From CAWULT01 sp963923455 (GTDB taxonomy: Bacteria; Acidobacteriota; Vicinamibacteria; Vicinamibacterales; UBA2999), in contig CAWULT010000012.1 in the NCBI GenBank assembly GCA_963923455.1, positions 1-61,870 of the forward strand: 61,870 nucleotides of DNA. Direction: 5' to 3'. This document shows, piece after piece, positions 1 through 9,399 of this stretch. Within the stretch, counting starts at the first letter, position 1; each line of letters starts with the position of its first letter. The position numbers were made by a program, and so were the translations under genes. The notes beneath the pieces are model-generated. The model worked only from the letters and a program-made list of their open reading frames with translations. It made no database searches and was not told the origin of the DNA.

Positions 1-1
1 C

Positions 2-751
2 CGTCCCACCTCCGCCGGCAGTTGCCAGCGGTGGGGTCCGGCGGGCGAGCCGGCCGCCGCTGCCGGCGCCCCGCTCCACGACACGCCCGCCAGTCCTCCG
101 CCGCCGTCGGCGTGGGCTGCGGGGATCCGGTACCTGCCAGCGCTATTGCGGGCGGCGGCGATCACGCTGGGCCTCTCGTGCCTGTCGATGCTGCTCGCGG
201 TCGCGGTTGGCATCGCGATCGCGAGCGGACGGGTCTACGGCGCGCCCGCCCTGCGCGTGGCGCTCACCGCGTGGGTCGAACTGCTTCGCGGCACGCCCCT
301 CCTGCTCCAGCTCTTCGTCCTCTACTTCGGGCTGGCGCCGCTCGTGCAGTTGCCGGCGTTGCTGGCGGCCCTGATCGGCCTGGGGCTCAACTACGGGGCC
401 TACGAGAGCGAGATCTACCGCAGCGCGCTCGAGGCGGTGCCCTCCGGGCAGCTCGACGCGGCACGCGCCCTCGGTTTCAGCGACGCGCAGACGCTGCGCC
501 TGGTGCGTGGCCCGCAGGCGCTTCGCCTGGCGCTGGCGCCCATGACGAACGACTTCGTCGCGCTGCTCAAGGACAGTTCGCTCGTCTCGGTGATCACGGT
601 CGTCGAGCTGACGAAGCAGACGTCGATCTTCGCGGCCAACATCGGCAGCTGGGTCGTGCCGGGCGCCATCTGCGCCGCGCTCTATCTCGCGCTCTCGCTG
701 CCGCTGGCGCGGCTCGCCCGGCGCTTCGAGCGCCGATGGGGGAGCCGGTGA
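2..751 (+). CDS. Polar amino-acid ABC transporter permease (5' end cut by window edge)
   Basis: Inner-membrane permease of the HisM/GlnP type. The frame is open from the window edge. A TTG at 146 could serve as start, but residues before it (a Pro/Ala-rich stretch, then GIRYLPALLRAAAITLGLS) read straight into the first transmembrane helix, so the gene probably begins upstream, possibly as a substrate-binding-domain/permease fusion. Visible family features are several hydrophobic helices, the motif ELLRGTPLLLQLFVLYFG, and the EAA-like cytoplasmic loop around YRSALEAVPSGQLDAARALG that docks on the ATPase. It overlaps the downstream ATPase gene by 16 bp, so the two are translationally coupled. 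The family call is firm; the fusion is inference. Confidence 0.85.
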   Translation, partial: RPTSAGSCQRWGPAGEPAAAAGAPLHDTPASPPPPSAWAAGIRYLPALLRAAAITLGLSCLSMLLAVAVGIAIASGRVYGAPALRVALTAWVELLRGTPLLLQLFVLYFGLAPLVQLPALLAALIGLGLNYGAYESEIYRSALEAVPSGQLDAARALGFSDAQTLRLVRGPQALRLALAPMTNDFVALLKDSSLVSVITVVELTKQTSIFAANIGSWVVPGAICAALYLALSLPLARLARRFERRWGSR

Positions 752-1431
752 GCGCGCTCGTCGTGTCGGCGTTGTCGGTGGGGCGGGGGGGGCGGCTGAT
801 CGTGCGGGACCTGTCCTTCGACGCCGCGCCCGGCGAGATCGTCGCGGTGATGGGCCCGTCGGGCACGGGCAAGACGACCGTGCTCCGCGCGATCGCGGGC
901 CTGGACCCGATCGCGTCAGGCACCGTGACCGTCGCCGGCTTCGTGCTCGCCGCAGGCCCCGTGCCCAGGGGGGCGCGCCAGCGCGAGCTGGCCGCCCGCG
1001 TCGGGATCGTCTTCCAGTTCCATCACCTGTTCGCGCACCTGTCGGCCGTCGAGAACGTGGCACTCGCTCCGGTGCACGTGCTCGGGCGGCCCGCCAGCGA
1101 GGCCGGCCGGCGCGCCCGGGCGCTGCTCGCGCAGCTGGGTGTCGCGCACCGGGCCGACGCGCGGCCGCACGAGCTCTCGGGTGGAGAGGCGCAGCGCGTC
1201 GCGATTGCCCGGGCGCTGGCCGTGGAGCCGCCCGTCCTGCTGATGGACGAGCCCACCGCGTCGCTCGACGCCGACCGCCGGGCCGAGCTCGCCGGCATCC
1301 TTCGCGAGCTGGCGGCCGGCGGCCGCACGATCGTCGCGGCGACGCACGACGGGGATTTCGCCGCGCGTGCGACGCGGGTGCTGCGGCTGGCGCCGGCCGG
1401 TGTCGGGCCGGCCGAGCGGCACTCGCCCTGA
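736..1431 (+). CDS. Amino-acid ABC transporter ATP-binding protein
   Basis: Cytoplasmic ATPase partner of the preceding permease, 231 residues, a usual length for GlnQ/HisP-like proteins. Seen in order: Walker A GPSGTGKT near residue 34, a Q-loop (FQFHHLFAHL), the ABC signature LSGGEAQ, Walker B VLLMDEP with the D-loop ASLD, and the switch His in AATHDG. The ATG at 736 lies inside the permease 3' end. The frame is open much further upstream, but that part has no family resemblance and overlaps the permease, so the internal ATG was chosen. The substrate is not readable from the sequence; polar amino acids are inferred from the permease type. Confidence 0.92.
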   Translation: MGEPVSALVVSALSVGRGGRLIVRDLSFDAAPGEIVAVMGPSGTGKTTVLRAIAGLDPIASGTVTVAGFVLAAGPVPRGARQRELAARVGIVFQFHHLFAHLSAVENVALAPVHVLGRPASEAGRRARALLAQLGVAHRADARPHELSGGEAQRVAIARALAVEPPVLLMDEPTASLDADRRAELAGILRELAAGGRTIVAATHDGDFAARATRVLRLAPAGVGPAERHSP

Positions 1432-1532
1432 ACGGTGCGCGCCCTGAGGGGCGGTCGCCCGGGCCATCCCGGCGACCGCGGGATGACCTGCAGTATCCTG
1501 ACGGGGCCGCCGGGTGGCCGCCGTCCTTCGCC

Positions 1533-2258
1533 ATGCACAAGAAAGCAGACACCGACGCCTATCGCATCGAGCTCGACACCGAGCGCCGGATCCGGCACCG
1601 GAACAAGCTCTATTACCGATTCAACCACTGGCCCATCTGGATCTTCGTGTTCTTCATCGCGCCGGGCCCGTGGACCTTCGACCTCTTCGCCAAGGGGTTC
1701 GACGCCAGGCTCGGCACGTGGCTCGGCGTCGTGCTGGTGGGCACGGCCGTCGCGGGCCTGCGCGGGCGGCTGCCGGGGTGCGAGCCGGCGCCGTACATCA
1801 TCCGGTTCACCGAGGATCGGCCGAACCCGCTCTATCGCCGGATCTGCTATACGACCGCGTGGGGCGAGGTCGTGGCCTTCGCCGTGCTGAACGTCGCCGG
1901 CCTGGCCTGGGCGGTCATCAGCGGCGAGTGGCGGCTGAAGCAGATGTACGAGGCGGCGTATTTTCCGATCGCGGGCAGCATCTGGGCCCTCGGCGCCGCG
2001 GGCTACCTGCCGCGTGTCAAGGCCTCGACCAGGGGCGAGGGGCACGAACGGCGCTACTTCTACGGGTCGGTCTGGGCCGTCGCCATCGCGCAGCCGATTC
2101 TCTGGTTCCTGTGGAAGACGATGCCGGCCAACCGGGTCGGCGACGCCGTCAAGCTGGCGGTGTTCGTCGGCGTGCTCGGCGCGGTGGGCCACCTGTCGCG
2201 GCGCGGCTTCCTGCCGCGGACGCGGCCGATCCTGCCCGGTGAGTGGGCGGTCGACTGA
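1533..2258 (+). CDS. Polytopic membrane protein of unknown function
   Basis: A 241-residue protein I do not recognise. After a charged N-terminus (residues 1-28) it has about five or six hydrophobic segments: FNHWPIWIFVFFIAPGPW, the LGVVLVGTAVAGL stretch, VVAFAVLNVAGLAWAV, FPIAGSIWALGAAGYL, VWAVAIAQPILWFLW and VKLAVFVGVLGAVGHL, with basic loops between them. No catalytic motif stands out. The methyltransferase ATG follows 2 bases after its stop, so the two may be co-transcribed. The ATG at 1533 is the first in frame after a 100-bp gap from the ABC operon. Confidence 0.7.
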   Translation: MHKKADTDAYRIELDTERRIRHRNKLYYRFNHWPIWIFVFFIAPGPWTFDLFAKGFDARLGTWLGVVLVGTAVAGLRGRLPGCEPAPYIIRFTEDRPNPLYRRICYTTAWGEVVAFAVLNVAGLAWAVISGEWRLKQMYEAAYFPIAGSIWALGAAGYLPRVKASTRGEGHERRYFYGSVWAVAIAQPILWFLWKTMPANRVGDAVKLAVFVGVLGAVGHLSRRGFLPRTRPILPGEWAVD

Positions 2259-2260
2259 CG

Positions 2261-3109
2261 ATGCCGATGCTCGTGCCGATCGATGCGCTGACGTCGCCCA
2301 CGCTGAAGCACCTGCGGGAGCTGTGGTGGGACGATGAATTCACGGAGTTCCTGGCCGAGACGCTCCGCCCTCGCCCCGGCACCCGCATCCTCGACGTCGG
2401 CTGTGGCGCCGGCACCGGCGAGGTGACGATCGGCCGCCTCCAGGTGTCGCAGCTGCGGCTCGTCGGCGTCGACATCGACGCCGAGAAGGTCGCCGCCGCG
2501 CGGCAGGAGACCGCCGGGCACAACCAGCGCGTGGGCCTCGCGGTGGCCGACGTGACGGGCCTGCCGTTCTCGGACGGCGCCTTCGACTCGACCTACTGCG
2601 TGGCCGTGTTGCAGCACGTTCGCGACGCGGCGCGGGCGATCCGCGAGATGGCACGCGTGACGGCACGCCGCGGGCGGCTCGTCGTCGTGGAGCCGGACAA
2701 CCACGCGCGCTACGCGTACTGCTCGGTGCCGGCCGGCGCCCGTGCGTTCGACGCGGCCGCGCACTTCTTCGCGACGCTCGCCACGGTCCGCGGCGAGCAG
2801 ACCGACGGCGCGATCGGGCCTCGGGTGTCGGGCCTCTTCGCGGCGTGCGGTGTCGAGGCGCTCGACGTCCGCATGTTCCCGGTGTCGCAGGTGAAGCTCG
2901 GCGCCCAGCCCGACTCGATGTGGCGGCAACGGCGGGCACGGATCGAGCAGGCCATTCAGCAGGCGCCGACCGATGCGGTCCGTCGCGCCGGAGATCAGTA
3001 TCTGATGGAGCTCGCGGCGTATCAGACCGAGGCCGGGCAGGCCGGGCCGGCCTTCGTCGAGATCCAGCACACGATGCTGTTTGCCACCGTTGGCCAGCAA
3101 GCGGAGTAG
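2261..3109 (+). CDS. Class I SAM-dependent methyltransferase
   Basis: A 282-residue Rossmann-fold methyltransferase. SAM-binding motif I is ILDVGCGAGTGEVTIG near residue 40, an acidic residue ends strand 2 (LVGVDIDAEKV), and the motif IV/post-I region reads ADVTGLPFSDGAFDSTYCV, typical of the UbiE/Methyltransf_11 group. The substrate cannot be told. The ATG at 2261 is preferred to a GTG at 2243 that lies inside the previous gene. Its 3' end overlaps the next methyltransferase by 29 bp, so the pair is probably co-expressed. Confidence 0.85.
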   Translation: MPMLVPIDALTSPTLKHLRELWWDDEFTEFLAETLRPRPGTRILDVGCGAGTGEVTIGRLQVSQLRLVGVDIDAEKVAAARQETAGHNQRVGLAVADVTGLPFSDGAFDSTYCVAVLQHVRDAARAIREMARVTARRGRLVVVEPDNHARYAYCSVPAGARAFDAAAHFFATLATVRGEQTDGAIGPRVSGLFAACGVEALDVRMFPVSQVKLGAQPDSMWRQRRARIEQAIQQAPTDAVRRAGDQYLMELAAYQTEAGQAGPAFVEIQHTMLFATVGQQAE

Positions 3110-3926
3110 GACCCAACCCTCGAACGGGGCCGGCGGTCGGCCCGCGGCCCGGGCGGAGGGGCACGAGGGCTGGGACGAGTACGCGCCGTTCTACGACTGG
3201 GAGAACGCGCGGACGCTCGGCCGGCGCGACCTGCCGTTCTGGCGGACGCTGGCGTTGCACCACGGCGGGCGGCTGCTGGAGCTGGGGTGCGGTACGGGGC
3301 GCCTGTCGCTTCCGCTCGGCCGGGCCGGCGTGTCGGTGGTCGGCATCGACCGGTCGGAGCCGATGCTGGCGCGGGCGCGCCAGCGGGTCCGGCGCGCGGG
3401 GCTCGGCCGCCAGGTCCGGTTGATTCGGGGCGACATCCGCCACCTGCCGTTCGGCCCGACGCCTCCGTTCTCGGTGGTGCTGGCGCCGTACGGCATGCTG
3501 CAGTCGCTGTTGCGGGAGAAGGACCTGGCCGACACGCTGGCGGCCGTCAGGCGTGTGCTGCGCCGGGGCGGCGTGTTCGGCATCGAGCTGGTCGCCGACC
3601 TGCCGGCCTGGGAGGAGTATCGCAAGAGGGTCAGCCTGACGGGCTGGCGTGGCCGTCGCGGCGGGGCCCGCGTCACGCTGGTTGAGACGGTCCGACAGGA
3701 TCGCGAGCGGCACCTGACCATCTTCGACCAGGAGTTCAGCGAGCGCCGCGGCCGGACGGTGGAGCGCCGGCGGTTCTCGCTGACCTTCCGGACGCTGTCG
3801 GTGCCGCAGATGGTCCGCCGGCTCGAGAAGGCCGGCTTCGAGGTCACGGCGCTGCTCGGTGACTACCGGGGCGGGCCGTGGGATCCGCGGGCCGAGGTGT
3901 GGATGATCCTGGCGCGCCACCCCTGA
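3081..3926 (+). CDS. Class I SAM-dependent methyltransferase
   Basis: A 281-residue protein with an Arg/Gly-rich N-terminal tail (about 1-30), then YAPFYDWENARTLGRRDLPFW and motif I LLELGCGTGRLSLPLG near residue 70. The acidic strand-2 end is VVGIDRSEPM and the motif IV region is IRGDIRHLPFG. The C-terminal half (PQMVRRLEKAGFEVTALLGDY) matches the last strands of this fold. The substrate is unknown. It starts at a TTG inside the preceding methyltransferase; a start 30-90 bases downstream is also possible because the N-terminal tail is low complexity. Confidence 0.8.
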   Translation: MPPLASKRSRTQPSNGAGGRPAARAEGHEGWDEYAPFYDWENARTLGRRDLPFWRTLALHHGGRLLELGCGTGRLSLPLGRAGVSVVGIDRSEPMLARARQRVRRAGLGRQVRLIRGDIRHLPFGPTPPFSVVLAPYGMLQSLLREKDLADTLAAVRRVLRRGGVFGIELVADLPAWEEYRKRVSLTGWRGRRGGARVTLVETVRQDRERHLTIFDQEFSERRGRTVERRRFSLTFRTLSVPQMVRRLEKAGFEVTALLGDYRGGPWDPRAEVWMILARHP

Positions 3927-3985
3927 CCCGCGGCGCGTGGTAAGATCGAGGGTCGCTTTCTCGTTGCATCCATTGGAGTTGTTGC

Positions 3986-4735
3986 ATGTCAGGCCATTCC
4001 AAGTGGCACACCATCAAGCACAAGAAGGGTGCCGCCGACGCCAAGCGTGGCAAGGCGTTCACGCGCATCATCAAGGAACTGACCGTCGCGGCCCGGAACG
4101 GCGGCGGTGATCCGGCCAGCAACCCGCGCCTGCGCACCATCATCGCGGACGCCAAGGCGAACAACATGCCGCGCGAGAACATCGAGCGCGCCATCCGCCG
4201 CGGCACGGGCGAGGAGCCGGGTGTCTCGTACGAGGAGATCACGTACGAAGGCTACGGCCCGGGCGGCGTGGCGCTGCTGATTCAGTCGCTCACCGACAAC
4301 AAGAACCGCACCGTCGGCGAGATCCGGCACATGCTCGCCAAGTACAACGGCAACCTCGCGGCCGAGAACAGCGTCGCGTGGATGTTCAGCCGCAAGGGAC
4401 AGGTGATCGTCGAGAAGGCCGGCGTCGACGAGGAGAAGCTGCTGAACGCCGCGCTCGAGGCGGGGGCCGACGACGTCAGCGACGACGGCACCGTGTGGGA
4501 CGTCGTGTCGGCGCCCGAGGCGTTCGAGGGCGTGCGCGACGCGATCAAGGCGCTCGGCATCGAGCCGGCGAGCGCCGAGGTGGCGATGGTTCCGCAGAAT
4601 CACATCAAGATCACGGGCAAGGACGCCCAGCAGATGTTGAAGCTGATGGACGCGCTCGACGACCACGACGACGTGCAGCACGTCTGGGCGAACTTCGACA
4701 TCGAAGAGAAGGAGATCGAGGCCTCCCTGGCGTGA
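3986..4735 (+). CDS. yebC: YebC/PmpR family protein
   Basis: A 249-residue cytoplasmic protein starting MSGHSKWHTIKHKKGAADAK, the invariant N-terminus of the family. The family is described as DNA-binding regulators and, in more recent work, as ribosome-associated factors that relieve stalling. The conserved NMPRENIERAI and YEGYGPGGVA stretches are present and the length is typical. The gene precedes ruvC with a GTGA overlap (GTG 4732, TGA 4733), the classical yebC-ruvC order. A TAAGAT element at 3941-3946, 40 bases before the ATG, could be its -10 box; no convincing -35 accompanies it. Confidence 0.96.
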   Translation: MSGHSKWHTIKHKKGAADAKRGKAFTRIIKELTVAARNGGGDPASNPRLRTIIADAKANNMPRENIERAIRRGTGEEPGVSYEEITYEGYGPGGVALLIQSLTDNKNRTVGEIRHMLAKYNGNLAAENSVAWMFSRKGQVIVEKAGVDEEKLLNAALEAGADDVSDDGTVWDVVSAPEAFEGVRDAIKALGIEPASAEVAMVPQNHIKITGKDAQQMLKLMDALDDHDDVQHVWANFDIEEKEIEASLA

Positions 4736-5283
4736 GGATCTTCGGCATCGACCCCGGTTCCGAGCGCACCGGTTACGGGTGTGTCGAGACCGAGGGCCGG
4801 CGCCACCGCCTCGTCGCCTGCGGCGCGATCACCGCGTCGGTGTCGGACGCCTTTCCCGACCGGCTCGCCAGGATTCATCGCGAGCTGCGGGCGCTGCTCG
4901 CCGAGTGCCGGCCCGACGGCGTGGCGATCGAGAACCTGTTCCACGCCGTCAACGCCCGCAGCGCGTTGAAGCTCGGCCACGCGCGCGGCGTGGCGATGCT
5001 GGCGGCGGTCGAGGCCGGTTGCCCGATCGCCGAGTACACCCCTGCCGAGGTCAAGCGCGCGGTCGTCGGCTACGGCCGCGCCGAGAAGGCCCAGGTGCAG
5101 CAGATGGTGAAGCTGCTGCTCGGCCTCGACGAGGCGCCATCGCCGCACGACGCCGCCGACGCGCTCGCCGTGGCCATCTGTCACCTGCACCTCCAGCCAG
5201 GCCGTCAGCCGGCCGCGGCGAGCCGCGGCGGCGCGCGCGCGCCGAAGTCGTGGCGCCAGTACCGCCCGCCGGCCGGCCGATGA
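4732..5283 (+). CDS. ruvC: Crossover junction endodeoxyribonuclease RuvC
   Basis: Holliday-junction resolvase of the RuvABC recombination-repair complex, 183 residues (E. coli 173). Catalytic acidic residues are visible: Asp7 in GIDPG, the Glu in AIENLF near residue 65, and the C-terminal pair in PHDAADALAVA. The GTG start overlaps the yebC stop, and its own stop overlaps the ruvA ATG (ATGA at 5280), so expression is coupled along yebC-ruvC-ruvA. The basic C-terminal tail (about 165-183) extends past the E. coli protein. Confidence 0.96.
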   Translation: MRIFGIDPGSERTGYGCVETEGRRHRLVACGAITASVSDAFPDRLARIHRELRALLAECRPDGVAIENLFHAVNARSALKLGHARGVAMLAAVEAGCPIAEYTPAEVKRAVVGYGRAEKAQVQQMVKLLLGLDEAPSPHDAADALAVAICHLHLQPGRQPAAASRGGARAPKSWRQYRPPAGR

Positions 5284-5888
5284 TCGGTTACCTGCGGGGC
5301 CGCGTGCTCGAGAAGCAGCCCAACCGCGTCCTCGTCGACGTGCAGGGCGTCGGCTACGAGGTCCACGTCCCGCTGTCGACCTACTACCGCGTCGGTGACG
5401 AGGGAGCCGAGGTGGTGCTGCGCGTGCACACCCACGTCCGCGAGGAGGCGCTGCAGCTCTACGGCTTCATCACCGACCTCGAGCGCCAGCTCTTCGAGCG
5501 GCTGATCGGTGTCAGCGGCATCGGGCCGAAGCTCGCCGTGGCGCTCCTGTCGGGCATGGAGGCGCGCGACCTGCTGTCCTGCGTGCAGCGCGGCGACGTG
5601 GCGCGGCTGACCGGCATTCCGGGCATCGGCAAGAAGACGGCCGAGCGGATCGTCCTCGAGCTGCAGGACCGCGTGGCGCAGCTCGGCGAGCCCGTGCTCG
5701 AGCCGCCGGGCACGCCCGGCGCGCCCGGACATCGGCTCCGGGACGACCTGCAATCGGCCCTGCAGAACCTCGGCTATCATCGCCCTCTGGTCGAAAAGGC
5801 CGTGGACTCGGTGCTGGCGGCCGACGCGAACCCGTCGTTCGAGCCGGCGCTCAAGGCTGCGTTGCGCGTGCTGATGCGGCGGGCGTAG
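5280..5888 (+). CDS. ruvA: Holliday junction branch migration protein RuvA
   Basis: DNA-binding subunit of the RuvAB branch-migration motor, 202 residues, the normal length. It has the N-terminal OB-fold (MIGYLRGRVLEKQPNRVLVD), two helix-hairpin-helix motifs (LIGVSGIGPKLAVALL near residue 77 and LTGIPGIGKKTAERIV near 112), then a Pro/Gly linker and a C-terminal RuvB-contact domain (DDLQSALQNLGYHRPLVEKA). It starts in an ATGA overlap with ruvC; ruvB follows 6 bases later. Confidence 0.97.
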   Translation: MIGYLRGRVLEKQPNRVLVDVQGVGYEVHVPLSTYYRVGDEGAEVVLRVHTHVREEALQLYGFITDLERQLFERLIGVSGIGPKLAVALLSGMEARDLLSCVQRGDVARLTGIPGIGKKTAERIVLELQDRVAQLGEPVLEPPGTPGAPGHRLRDDLQSALQNLGYHRPLVEKAVDSVLAADANPSFEPALKAALRVLMRRA

Positions 5889-5894
5889 GCGGAC

Positions 5895-6931
<1,037 letters not shown>

Positions 6932-6938
<7 letters not shown>

Positions 6939-7948
6939 ACCCAGCCCCGCGCATGGTGTCGCGTGCGCGCATCTCCAGCCTGGCGACCTTCGTGCCGCCG
7001 AAGGTCCTGACCAACGCCGACCTCGAGAAGATGGTCGAGACGAGCGACGAGTGGATCCTGCAGCGGACGGGCATCCGGGAGCGGCACATCGTCGAACCGG
7101 GCGTGGCCACCTCCGATCTGGCCACCGAGGCGGCGCGCGTCGCGGTCGAGCGGGCCGGTCTCACCCCGGACCAGATCGACTTCATCGTCGTCGGCACCAC
7201 GACGCCCGACACGATGTTCCCGAGCACGGCGTGCCTGGTGCAGCACAACATCGGCGCCACCAATGCCTGGGGCTACGACCTGCTGGCCGCGTGCTCCGGC
7301 TTCACCTACGGCCTGACGACGGCGGCCAACATGGTGTCGACCGGCGCCAGCAGGCACGCGCTGGTCATCGGCGCCGACGTGATGTCGAGCATCATCGACT
7401 ACACCGATCGCACGACCTGCGTGATCTTCGGCGACGGCGCCGGCGCGGCCGTGGTCGAGGCCTCCGACGACGAGAACATCGGCATCATCGACTTCCTGAA
7501 CTACGTGGACGGCGGCGGTGGCCCGGCGCTGTGCATGCCCGCCGGCGGCAGCCGCCAGCCCGCGTCGCACGACACGGTCGAGCAGCGCCTGCACTACGTG
7601 AAGCAGGACGGCCAGGCGGTGTTCCGCTTCGCGGTGCGCAACACCGAGGAGGCGTGCCGCCGGTTGCTCGCGCGCAACGGCGTCACGGCCGACGACATCG
7701 ATCTCTTCGTCTCGCACCAGGCCAACCGGCGCATCATCCTGGCCGCGTCCGAGAAGCTGGGCCTGCCGCTCGAGAAGGTCGTGATCAACGTCGAGCGGTT
7801 CGGCAACACCACCGCCGCGACGATTCCCCTGGCCCTCAACGACGCCGTCAACGACAAGCGCCTGAAGCGCGGCGATCTCGTGCTGATGGTGTCGGTCGGG
7901 GCGGGCTTCACCGTGGGCGCCCTGCTGCTCCGGTGGGGGCTCAAGTAG
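6932..7948 (+). CDS. fabH: Beta-ketoacyl-ACP synthase III
   Basis: Condenses acetyl-CoA with malonyl-ACP to start type II fatty-acid synthesis in the cytoplasm. The 338-residue protein has the catalytic triad of the family: Cys121 in LLAACSGFTYGL, the His of VSHQANRRI and the Asn of ERFGNTTAATIPLA. The RTGIRER motif near residue 48 and the C-terminal SVGAGFTVGALLLRW are typical. Translation starts at GTG 6932 (or GTG 6935) behind the AAGGAGG at 6914-6920, overlapping the ruvB stop. No other fatty-acid synthesis genes adjoin it. A related 2-alkylquinolone-type KAS III cannot be excluded, but the match to FabH is close. Confidence 0.93.
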
Positions 7949-8445
7949 CGGGCGCAGGGCCGGCGCGGCGGCCGGTGCCGCCGGAGGACGAGCGCCGCCT
8001 GGAGTGGCTGCGGCGCGCGGCGTGGGCGCTCGATTCGGCGTTTCCCGTGCCGGGCACGTCGTTGCGGGTGGGGCTCGATCCGATCCTCGGGTTGGTGCCG
8101 GGCCTCGGCGATGCGGTGCCGCCCCTGCTCGGCGTCGTGATGCTCTGGCAGGCCTACCGGCTCGGGGTGCCGCGGCTGGTGCAGGTGCGGATGTTCATCA
8201 ATACGGCGGTCGACGCGGTGATCGGATTCGTCCCCGTCGCCGGCGACCTGTTCGACCTGACGTGGAAGGCCAACCTCCGGAACCTGGCGCTGCTCGAGCT
8301 CCACGCCTACGAGGTGCGGAGGTCTTCGACCGGCGACAGACTGTTCGTGTGCGCCGTGATCGCCGGCCTGCTCGCGGCGCTCGCGCTGCCGGTGCTGCTG
8401 CTCGTCTGGCTGGCCCGCCTGCTGGCCGGCGCGCTGATGGCCTGA
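7933..8445 (+). CDS. DUF4112 domain protein
   Basis: Small membrane-associated protein of the DUF4112 family, function unknown. The hallmark LDSAFPVPGTSLRVGLDPI / GLVPGLGDAVPPLLGVVML region is followed by the repeat-like GFVPVAGDLFDLTWKANLRN and a C-terminal hydrophobic helix (FVCAVIAGLLAALALPVLLL) that probably anchors it. GTG 7933 overlaps the fabH 3' end by 16 bp and gives 170 residues; GTG 7975 gives 156 and retains the whole domain, so the start is uncertain. Confidence 0.75.
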   Translation: MGAQVAGAGPARRPVPPEDERRLEWLRRAAWALDSAFPVPGTSLRVGLDPILGLVPGLGDAVPPLLGVVMLWQAYRLGVPRLVQVRMFINTAVDAVIGFVPVAGDLFDLTWKANLRNLALLELHAYEVRRSSTGDRLFVCAVIAGLLAALALPVLLLVWLARLLAGALMA

Positions 8446-8463
8446 CGCGCCGGACCTGACGCC

Positions 8464-9399
8464 GTGCCGCTGCTCATCCCCCGCGACCGCGACGCCGTGG
8501 CGCTGACGGTGGACGGCCGCCAGGTGCGGCTGACCAACCTGCGCAAGCCGTTCTGGCCCGAACTCGGCGTCACGAAGGGCGATCTGCTGCAGTACTACGC
8601 CGACGTCGCCCCCGTGCTGCTGCCGCACATCCGTGACCGGGCGATGGTGATGCGCCGCTATCCCGACGGCGCGGCCGGGCAGTCGTTCTTCATGAAGCAG
8701 ACCCCGTCGCCCCACCCGCCGTGGCTGCGCCTCTGTCCGATCGACCACGGCGAGGGCAAGGTCGTCGAATTCCCGGTGATCGACGACCTGCCGTCGCTGC
8801 TGTGGTGCGTCAACCTGGGCTGCATCGATCTGAACCAGTGGTACGCGCGCTGCGACGACGTGCACCGGCCCGACTACCTGCACGTGGACCTCGACCCCAG
8901 CGAGGGCGCCAGCTTCGACCGGGTGCGCGAGGCGGGACTGGTGCTGCGGGACGCGCTGGTGCACCTCGGCATGAAGCCGCTCGTCAAGACGAGCGGGTCG
9001 CGCGGCCTGCACGTCTACGTGCCGATCGTCCGCGGCCCGCGCCAGGAGTCGGTGCTGGCGTTCACGCGCGCGCTCGCCACCGAGATGGCTGCCCGGCACC
9101 CGGCGCTGATGACCGTCGAGTACCGGAAGGCGACGCGCCCGCGCGCCCGCGTGCTGCTCGACTACCGGCAGAACGCGTGGGGGCAGACGCTCGCGAGCGT
9201 CTATTCCGTGCGGCCGAAGCCGCGCGCGCCGGTCTCGACGCCGGTCACGTGGGACGAGGTGGCCGCCGGCATCGCCATCGAGGACTTCCGAATCGACAAC
9301 GTCCGCGCACGGATCGCCGGGCGCGGCGACCTGTGGAAGCCGCTGCTCGCCGCGCGCGGCCGCACCAACCTGGCGCGCGCCTTCGGGCTGGACGCATGA
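8464..9399 (+). CDS. Stand-alone LigD-type DNA polymerase/primase domain protein
   Basis: A 311-residue archaeo-eukaryotic-primase-fold polymerase like the polymerase module of LigD in bacterial non-homologous end joining. Seen: LTNLRKPFWPELGVTKGDLL at the start, the metal-binding pair Asp142/Asp144 in YLHVDLDPSEG, the nucleotide-binding KTSGSRGLHVYVPI, and ARVLLDYRQNAWGQTLAS near the end. There is no ligase or phosphoesterase domain on the protein, and no ku gene in the window. It is followed by queA in an ATGA overlap, which suggests shared transcription rather than shared function. The GTG start is chosen by position after the DUF4112 stop. Confidence 0.88.
   Translation: MPLLIPRDRDAVALTVDGRQVRLTNLRKPFWPELGVTKGDLLQYYADVAPVLLPHIRDRAMVMRRYPDGAAGQSFFMKQTPSPHPPWLRLCPIDHGEGKVVEFPVIDDLPSLLWCVNLGCIDLNQWYARCDDVHRPDYLHVDLDPSEGASFDRVREAGLVLRDALVHLGMKPLVKTSGSRGLHVYVPIVRGPRQESVLAFTRALATEMAARHPALMTVEYRKATRPRARVLLDYRQNAWGQTLASVYSVRPKPRAPVSTPVTWDEVAAGIAIEDFRIDNVRARIAGRGDLWKPLLAARGRTNLARAFGLDA

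Noticed and set aside
22..735. N-terminal 238 codons of the open frame that contains the first ABC ATPase
   Set aside because: This part overlaps the permease in another frame and has an Arg/Ala-rich, non-protein-like composition. The ATPase starts at the ATG at 736.
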